DNA of 64,000 nucleotides from Clostridia bacterium (GTDB taxonomy: Bacteria > Bacillota > Clostridia > Christensenellales > CAG-138): NCBI GenBank assembly GCA_030526425.1, contig JAUNCT010000003.1, positions 45,795 to 109,794 on the forward strand, in the 5' to 3' direction. The translations under genes and the position numbers were made by a program. The stretch's first letter is position 1. Every line of letters starts with the position of its first letter. The notes under the pieces are model-generated. The model did no database searches. It saw only the letters and a list, made by a program, of their open reading frames with translations, and was not told where the DNA came from. Shown in pieces: positions 58,446 through 64,000 of this stretch.

Positions 58446-60497
58446 TTACCGGACGGTGATGCGCGCCTCGGGCGCAAGGTACATGCCGTCGCCTTCCGCG
58501 ACGCCGTAGGTTTTCACGAATTCGTCGAACTGCTGCGCGGTGACGTTGATGCGCAGGTACGCGAGCGGGTGCACGTCCATCACGGAATACTGCATCTCCG
58601 TTTCGGGGCTGCGCTTGGTCGCCCACACGGTCGCCCAGCTGCGGAAGAAGGTATCGTAATCGAAATCCGGATCCTTCGCGGCGATACCGAGCATGCACTT
58701 CATACCGCCCATATCGGCAACGGCCTCGGTCTTGACCATTTCGCCGTTGTACGGCTCGGAGCCCTCGTAGGGGATGATGCCGTTGAAGTATTCGATGACC
58801 TTTTGCGTGCGCGCTTCGAAGGCGGCGAAGTCCTCTGCGGTCCACCAGTTGCGGAGCACGCCGTTTTTGTCGAACTGCGCGCCGTTGGTGTCGAAGGCGT
58901 GCGAGATCTCGTGCCCGATGATCACGCCGATGCCGCCGAGGTTCGCCTCACGTGGGGCGTTCACATCGTAGATGCCCGTGCCGAGGATGCCGCTGAAGAT
59001 GTTGATGGAATTCTCGCTCGGCATATACATCGCATTCACCGTGCTTGCGGGGTACTGCCACTCGGTATGGTCGACCGTGCCGTTGACACGCGAGCGCGCT
59101 TCGCGGCGCGCGCGTTCGGTGATCGCACAAAGCGCGTCGATGATGGTGCCGCCCTCGGAACCGGGGATGATGGTGAGGTCGGAATAATCCTTCAGCTCGT
59201 CGGGATACGCGGCGCGGATGGTCATGTTGTCCAGCTTTTCGATCGCCGCGGCGCGGGTCTCTTCGCCGAGCCAGTCCTCGCCTTCGAGCATTTCGCGGTA
59301 GTAAGCGACGCACTCGCGGATGATCTCGGTGATGTCATCGCGCGTTTTCTCGTTGCAGTAGGCTTGGATGTACAGGTTGTCCATGACCTCGGGCAGGAGT
59401 GCCGCGGTCAGAGCGTATGCGACGGTCGCATCGTCTTCCACGCCGGTGATGCCGTTGATGGCGTTCGAGATCGCGGTGACGGTATCGTGCGCTTCGCGGT
59501 CGAGCCCGTCGGCATAGCCCATCATGAGGCGGACCTTCAGATAGTCCTTCATGAGGGGCAGGTTCTCATCGGTATAGATCGTGCCCATCGCGGTCAGCCA
59601 CGCGGGTTCGGTCACGAGGAAGGTTTCGGAAACGCCGAAGCCGACGCCGTCGAGGATGGCGAGCAGCGGGAACGTTCCCGCAAGTTCGGCAAGCCCTTCG
59701 CGGTCGAAATTGTTGTTGATGCGGCTGAGATAATCGGGCATGTAGGTTTCCGCCCGCGGAATGATGTGATCTGCCACGAGGGTTTCGAACGCCCGTCCGT
59801 TTTGGAAGATGCTTTCCGCTTCCTGCTCCGTCGCGCCGAGGCGGATGAACATGTAGCAGGAGATCTCATGGTAGAGCGTATTGTACAGCATGCCGAGCTG
59901 CGACATTTCGCCGGTGTAATCCGCCGCGTCGGTGGTCATCAGCGGGGTCGCGTCGATCTCCACGGTATAACGCTCCGGATCGTCGAGCCCGGGGGTCACG
60001 GTCAGCGAATACAGACCGAGACCGGCATCCGCGCCTTCCCCCGCGAGGTATTCGGTGAGTTCTTCGACGGAACCGATGGCGTTGATGCGGTCGTAATACG
60101 GGCGGATGGGTTCCACGCCGAGCGCGTTGCGCGCATCCCAATCCGAAGCCAGGGCGTACATGGTGCGCACGAGCTCCGCATCGTGCCCGGTGAGGGTCTC
60201 GTCGGTCACGAGAGCCTTCATCTGCTCCTCCTGCGCATCGCCGACGAGACCGAAGGTCGAGACCTCGGGTCTGCCCTCGCGGATCGTGGCGCCGAGGAAC
60301 CACTCCTTGTTCATGGCGGCGGCAAAATCATCCTGCGGGCGGAAGGTATCCTCCGCGGTAATGCTGCCCACGATATCGGTATTTCTCCACGCCGTGCCGT
60401 TCACGGCAACGGGAGTCTGCTGCGGCGCTTCCGCAAAGGCGAAGGCGGAAACGCTCATTGCGACCGCAAGCACTGCGGCGACGATCCTTCGTTTCAT
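58446..60497 (-). CDS. Secreted M13-family metallopeptidase (neprilysin/PepO-like)
   Basis: A 683-residue exported zinc endopeptidase with a signal peptide (MKRRIVAAVLAVAMSVSAF, cleavage near AFAEA). The M13 signature is complete: NAMYMPSEN (substrate-binding NAxY), the zinc motif GHEISHAFD (HExxH) and TEAVADMGG (ExxxD). Length is typical of the family. It should degrade peptides outside the cell. The gene has its own promoter with an inverted repeat between -35 and -10, and a terminator shared with the Na/Pi gene. Confidence 0.92.
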   Translation of the reverse strand: MKRRIVAAVLAVAMSVSAFAFAEAPQQTPVAVNGTAWRNTDIVGSITAEDTFRPQDDFAAAMNKEWFLGATIREGRPEVSTFGLVGDAQEEQMKALVTDETLTGHDAELVRTMYALASDWDARNALGVEPIRPYYDRINAIGSVEELTEYLAGEGADAGLGLYSLTVTPGLDDPERYTVEIDATPLMTTDAADYTGEMSQLGMLYNTLYHEISCYMFIRLGATEQEAESIFQNGRAFETLVADHIIPRAETYMPDYLSRINNNFDREGLAELAGTFPLLAILDGVGFGVSETFLVTEPAWLTAMGTIYTDENLPLMKDYLKVRLMMGYADGLDREAHDTVTAISNAINGITGVEDDATVAYALTAALLPEVMDNLYIQAYCNEKTRDDITEIIRECVAYYREMLEGEDWLGEETRAAAIEKLDNMTIRAAYPDELKDYSDLTIIPGSEGGTIIDALCAITERARREARSRVNGTVDHTEWQYPASTVNAMYMPSENSINIFSGILGTGIYDVNAPREANLGGIGVIIGHEISHAFDTNGAQFDKNGVLRNWWTAEDFAAFEARTQKVIEYFNGIIPYEGSEPYNGEMVKTEAVADMGGMKCMLGIAAKDPDFDYDTFFRSWATVWATKRSPETEMQYSVMDVHPLAYLRINVTAQQFDEFVKTYGVAEGDGMYLAPEARITVR

Positions 60498-60529
60498 TTT
60501 CTTTCTCCTTTTTCGTGTCGATGCAGACC

Positions 60530-60557
60530 ATTATACCACTTAACGGTAGTTAAGCAA
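60530..60557 (-). promoter_or_regulatory. M13 peptidase promoter with internal inverted repeat
   Basis: TTGCTT (60552-60557), 16-nt spacer, perfect TATAAT (60530-60535) on the minus strand. CTTAAC and GTTAAG (60539-60554) form an inverted repeat within the spacer, a likely repressor site. Confidence 0.65.
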
Positions 60558-60580
60558 GCATTATTTTCATAGAAGTATGC

Positions 60581-60614
60581 AAAAACGCCCATACCTTTCC
60601 GGGTTGGGCGTTTT
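60581..60614 (-). terminator. Terminator of the GH3 gene
   Basis: AAAACGCCCA/TGGGCGTTTT with a 13-nt loop, followed by T residues on the minus strand, 12 nt after the stop. Confidence 0.8.
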
Positions 60615-60625
60615 GTCGGATGAAT

Positions 60626-62449
60626 TTATTCCGCCGTGCCGCGCAGCACTTCGCACAGCGCCGCGGGGACGTTCGCGCCGTATTTCACGGTGTGACCGTC
60701 GTAGGCGGTCGGGAGTTCGAAGAAGCCCGAGGGGTTGTAACAGGCGAGCACCGCGTCGGCCGCGCCGTAGGGCTCGGCATCGTAGGGCAGGTTGGTGCTG
60801 ATGAGAACGACCTTCTTGCCTTGCGCCTTCGCGGCGGCGAGCAGTTCATACACGAAGACCGCCTTCGTGTTGTCGGGGTTCGAGGCGTCGGTTTGGCGGA
60901 GCGCCCCCGTCGATGTCGTGAGCACGACCGTTTTCGCGGCGGCAAGCCGGTCTGCGATGTCCGCAAAGGGCAAGCCGTTGTAGCAGACACCCGTGACGGA
61001 GATGCCCGCGGTGTCGACGCCCTCCTCCGCCAGCTTCGTCAAAGCGAAGTCCATCGCGGGGAGTTGCCCGGTCGTGGCGGTGAGGTACAGGATGCCTTCC
61101 TTCTCTTCGGCGGTCAGCGGGAATGCGCCCGCGTTCTTTTTGACGGTGACGGCAAGCTTCGCCATTTCCCACTCGCGGTCGTGATGCGCCTTGCTGCCGA
61201 CGACGGCGAGCGCCGCTTCGGTCCGCTCGGACAGCGGGCGCGTTTCGGGCGCAAACAGACCGTGCCGCTCTTTGAGCTTGAGGACGCGGAGCACCGCTTC
61301 GTCGATGCGGCTTTCCGCGATCTCGCCGGTCCGGACCATGGCGACCAGCGTATCGATGAGCACGCCGAGCTTGTCGATCTCGGCTTGCGAATTGAGGTCG
61401 ACCGGCATGAGGATGAGATCCGCGCCCGCGTTGATGATGCGCTTTGCGGCATCCGCCTGCTCGAAGTGGAGAGCGATGGCGTCCATCTGCAGCGAGTCGG
61501 TGACGATCACGCCGTCGTAGCCCATCTCATTGCGGAGGACCTCCGTGAGGAGCGTGCGGGACATGGTCGCAGGGACGCCGATGGTCTCGCCCGTCGAGAC
61601 GGAAACGGCGGTCTCGCGTTCGATCTCCGGGAATTGGATGTGCGCGGTCATGATCATTTCCGCTGCGGCGGCGTTTTCGGCAAAGGGCACGAGGTCGCAC
61701 GCGGCGAGCTGTTCCTTCGTTTTGGCGACGAGCGGCAGACCCGTGTGGCTGTCGGTATCGGTATCGCCGTGCCCCGGGAAGTGCTTGAGGCAACCGATGA
61801 CGCCGGCTTCGGCAAGCCCTTGGAGGTACGCCGCGCTGAGCGAGGCGACCGATTGCGGATCGTCGCCGAAGGAGCGGACGCCGATGACGGGGTTTTCGGG
61901 GTTGCTGTTGACATCCGCATCGGGCGCGAAGTCGATTTGGATGCCGAGCGCGGCAAGCTCGGTGCCGAAGATCGCGGCGGATTCCGCGACGAGCGCTGCG
62001 TCGCCGGTGGCGGCAAGCGCCATGTTGCCGATGCCCGAGGTGCCCGTGCGCAGCCGCGTGATGTATCCGCCCTCCTGATCGGCGGAAAGCAAGGCGCCGA
62101 TGCCCGTGGCGGAAGCGAACGCCGCCTGTTGGATGCTGTCCGTGAGGGCGAGGATCTGCTCGGTGTCGTTCAGGTTCTGCGCGAACAGGCAGACGCCCGC
62201 GAGGTTGTAGCGGGCGATCGCGCCGAGCTGCTGCTCGTTGAGGACGGTGGCGTTGACAAAGGTCGTTTCGTCCTCGGGCGTGTCGCTCCACTTTCTTGCG
62301 GACGGCATGATCATTTGCCCGATCTTCTGTTCGAGCGTCATTTGGGCGAGGAGCTCCTCTGCGGTACGGTCTCCCTCCGCAGCGCCGCAGGCGGGCGCGA
62401 GCGACAATGTCGTCAAAAGGCTCAGGAGCAATGCGAGCATTCGTTTCAT
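60626..62449 (-). CDS. Secreted glycoside hydrolase family 3 beta-N-acetylhexosaminidase
   Basis: A 607-residue exported GH3 enzyme: signal peptide (MKRMLALLLSLLTTLSLAP), barrel domain with the NagZ-type motif KHFPGHGDTDTDSH (the His/Asp catalytic pair in its loop) and the nucleophile Asp in VIVTDSLQMDAI. A second alpha/beta domain (residues about 420-607) is present, as in longer Gram-positive NagZ/NagA enzymes. It probably removes N-acetylglucosamine from peptidoglycan fragments at the cell surface. It follows glyA by 72 nt and may be reached by read-through. Confidence 0.88.
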   Translation of the reverse strand: MKRMLALLLSLLTTLSLAPACGAAEGDRTAEELLAQMTLEQKIGQMIMPSARKWSDTPEDETTFVNATVLNEQQLGAIARYNLAGVCLFAQNLNDTEQILALTDSIQQAAFASATGIGALLSADQEGGYITRLRTGTSGIGNMALAATGDAALVAESAAIFGTELAALGIQIDFAPDADVNSNPENPVIGVRSFGDDPQSVASLSAAYLQGLAEAGVIGCLKHFPGHGDTDTDSHTGLPLVAKTKEQLAACDLVPFAENAAAAEMIMTAHIQFPEIERETAVSVSTGETIGVPATMSRTLLTEVLRNEMGYDGVIVTDSLQMDAIALHFEQADAAKRIINAGADLILMPVDLNSQAEIDKLGVLIDTLVAMVRTGEIAESRIDEAVLRVLKLKERHGLFAPETRPLSERTEAALAVVGSKAHHDREWEMAKLAVTVKKNAGAFPLTAEEKEGILYLTATTGQLPAMDFALTKLAEEGVDTAGISVTGVCYNGLPFADIADRLAAAKTVVLTTSTGALRQTDASNPDNTKAVFVYELLAAAKAQGKKVVLISTNLPYDAEPYGAADAVLACYNPSGFFELPTAYDGHTVKYGANVPAALCEVLRGTAE

Positions 62450-62483
62450 GGTTCTCTCCTTTCGGTGTGTTCAAAACGATGCC

Positions 62484-62514
62484 GAAAGGGGCCGCGGTCG
62501 TGTTCCGCAGCCCC
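62484..62514 (-). terminator. Weak terminator after glyA
   Basis: GGGGCTGCGG/CCGCGGCCCC with one mismatch and a 7-nt loop, followed by only TTTCGG on the minus strand. Leakage into the GH3 gene is possible. Confidence 0.5.
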
Positions 62515-62521
62515 TCCGGAT

Positions 62522-63775
62522 TCAGCGATAGATCGGATAGCGTTCGGTCAGAGCGCGCACGGTTTCGCGCACGCGTTCCCGAGAGGCTTCGTAATCCGTC
62601 GCGGTGGCGATGATGCAATCGGCAACGGTGAGCATATCGGCTTCGGTCAGACCGCGGGTCGTGACCGCAGGGGTACCGATGCGAACGCCGCTGGTGATCG
62701 CGGGCTTTTCGGGATCGTTCGGGATCGCGTTCTTGTTGACGGTGATGTACACGCTGTCGAGACGGCGCTCGAGCTCTTTACCCGTGATGCCGAGCGAACG
62801 GAGATCCGCCAGCATGAGGTGGTTGTCCGTACCGCCGGAAACGAAATCCATGCCCTTGGCGGACAGGGCGTTGCACAGGACCTTGGCGTTTTTCGCGACC
62901 TGCTGCTGATAGGTCTTGAAGCCGGGCTCGAGCGCTTCGCCGAAGCAGATGGCCTTCGCCGCGATGACGTGCATGAGCGGACCGCCCTGCATGCCCGGGA
63001 ACACCGCGCTGCGCAGGGGCTTTTCGAATTCCGCCTTGGCCATGATGAGACCGCCGCGCGGACCGCGCAGTGTTTTGTGCGTGGTGGTGGTGACGATATC
63101 CGCATGCGGGAGGGGACTCGGATGCACGCCCGCCGCGACGAGACCCGCGATGTGCGCCATATCCACCATGAGCAAGGCGCCGTTGCGGTGCGCGATATCG
63201 GCAAAGCGTTCGAAATCGATGGTGCGCGGATACGCGGACGCGCCCGCGACGATCATCTTCGGGTGTTCGGTGCGCGCGAGCTCTTCGACGCGGTCGTAAT
63301 CGATCGTGCCCGTTTCCGGATCGAGCCCGTAGGGGATGAAGTTGTAATACTTGCCCGACACGTTCAGGTGCATGCCGTGCGACAGGTGACCGCCGGCGTC
63401 GAGGCTCATGCCGAGAACCGTGTCACCGGGCTTGAGCAGTGCGAAATAGACCTCCGCGTTTGCCTGCGTTCCGCTGTGCGGCTGTACGTTCACGTATTCG
63501 GCGCCGAAGAGCTTGCGCGCGCGTTCGCAGGCGATCTCCTCGACCATATCCACATATTCGCAACCGCCGTAATAGCGCTTGGCGGGGTACCCTTCCGCGT
63601 ATTTATTCGTCAGCACGCTGCCCATCGCCGCGATGACCGCGGGCGATGCGATGTTTTCGGAGGCGATCATTTCGAGGTTGCGCTGCTGACGCACCATCTC
63701 GAGATCCATCGCTTCGGCGACCGCGGGGTCCGCCTTGCGGAGCAGCTCCGCACCGGATGCCAAAAAGTCCAACAT
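62522..63775 (-). CDS. glyA: Serine hydroxymethyltransferase
   Basis: A 417-residue PLP enzyme of standard length. [17 protein letters not shown] and [15 protein letters not shown] are substrate-binding hallmarks, and the PLP lysine sits in [15 protein letters not shown]. It interconverts serine and glycine with tetrahydrofolate as the one-carbon carrier. The ATG at 63773-63775 follows GAGGAAG; a GTG four codons upstream has a poorer site. It has its own promoter. With serC-serA elsewhere in the window it links serine synthesis to one-carbon metabolism. Confidence 0.96.
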   Translation of the reverse strand: MLDFLASGAELLRKADPAVAEAMDLEMVRQQRNLEMIASENIASPAVIAAMGSVLTNKYAEGYPAKRYYGGCEYVDMVEEIACERARKLFGAEYVNVQPHSGTQANAEVYFALLKPGDTVLGMSLDAGGHLSHGMHLNVSGKYYNFIPYGLDPETGTIDYDRVEELARTEHPKMIVAGASAYPRTIDFERFADIAHRNGALLMVDMAHIAGLVAAGVHPSPLPHADIVTTTTHKTLRGPRGGLIMAKAEFEKPLRSAVFPGMQGGPLMHVIAAKAICFGEALEPGFKTYQQQVAKNAKVLCNALSAKGMDFVSGGTDNHLMLADLRSLGITGKELERRLDSVYITVNKNAIPNDPEKPAITSGVRIGTPAVTTRGLTEADMLTVADCIIATATDYEASRERVRETVRALTERYPIYR

Positions 63776-63824
63776 GTTCTTCCTCACATTCCGACCGATA
63801 CCGATCGATATTATATTATATTAC

Positions 63825-63853
63825 AGTTTAACCGTTCGGCGGTCCGCTGTCAA
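63825..63853 (-). promoter_or_regulatory. Promoter of glyA
   Basis: TTGACA (63848-63853), 17-nt spacer, TAAACT (63825-63830) on the minus strand. An AT-rich repeat with TATAAT-like hexamers follows in the leader. Confidence 0.65.
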
Positions 63854-63956
63854 AAGGTACCCGCGGTTTTCGCATGCGAATACGCACTGCTTTTCCGGGC
63901 GCCGGACGCTCCCGAACGATGCATGCGGCATTTCGAACGCTTTATGAAAATAATGT

Positions 63957-63985
63957 TTGACGGTATGGAATCATTCTGTTATTAT
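63957..63985 (+). promoter_or_regulatory. Promoter reading out of the window
   Basis: TTGACG (63957-63962), 17-nt spacer, TATTAT (63980-63985) on the plus strand. The gene it drives lies beyond the right edge. Confidence 0.65.
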
Positions 63986-64000
63986 AGATATCAATTTGCA

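Overview
The window is one 64 kb stretch of a GC-rich, densely coded bacterial chromosome, mostly on the minus strand. Strong AGGAGG-type ribosome binding sites, sigma-A-like promoters, two T-box leaders, LytTR/LiaF-like and PucR-type regulators, ferredoxin-dependent 2-oxoacid oxidoreductase genes and a rubredoxin flavoprotein point to an anaerobic Firmicute, most likely a gut-type member of the Clostridia. This placement is inference from gene content; no rRNA is present. I see no phage, insertion sequence or CRISPR array.

Layout. 1-5.1 kb: a MobA-like nucleotidyltransferase cut by the window edge, glycerate kinase, an unusual fusion of a PARG-like macrodomain with an M32 carboxypeptidase, and a membrane-anchored alpha/beta hydrolase. 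5.2-6.2 kb: a zinc/PLP D-serine dehydratase or D-threonine aldolase. 6.3-15.5 kb: a ten-gene Mrp/Mbh-like cation-antiporter module with four large proton-channel subunits and no redox or hydrogenase subunit. 15.6-17.9 kb: a metY-metA pair in which MetA carries the acetyl-CoA-type residue Glu111. 18-20.5 kb: a CDP-alcohol phosphatidyltransferase, a short-chain dehydrogenase and a secreted tyrosine phosphatase of lower GC.

20.7-29.3 kb is the most interesting region. Two paralogous proteins combine an XRE helix-turn-helix, a cupin and a medium-chain-type acyl-CoA synthetase. Each gene is preceded by its own promoter, T-box leader and terminator. The second T-box stands in front of an apparent operon: synthetase, P-loop ATPase, ferredoxin, and the alpha, beta and gamma subunits of a 2-oxoisovalerate-type ferredoxin oxidoreductase. 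Because T-boxes switch on genes when an amino acid runs short, the arrangement suggests amino acid synthesis by activation and reductive carboxylation of short branched or aromatic acids, rather than amino acid breakdown.

29.4-40 kb: an acyltransferase, a two-component system, tRNA-Glu(CTC), a LytTR-LiaF-like pair with a palindrome inside its promoter, serC-serA, a secreted flavin reductase with a divergent MerR regulator, and a flavoprotein-rubredoxin. 40.1-47.3 kb: an ABC-type export operon (ATPase, two paralogous FtsX-like permeases, MacA-like adaptor, TetR). 47.4-54.3 kb: two more secreted FAD/FMN reductases, an orphan BMP-type binding protein and a PucR/CdaR-type regulator with a palindrome before the reductase promoter. 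Three extracellular flavin reductases in 17 kb suggest respiration with organic electron acceptors. 54.3-64 kb: a membrane metallophosphoesterase, a 62-residue protein with its own promoter and terminator, a Na/Pi cotransporter behind a Pho-box-like repeat, an M13 peptidase, a GH3 N-acetylglucosaminidase and glyA.
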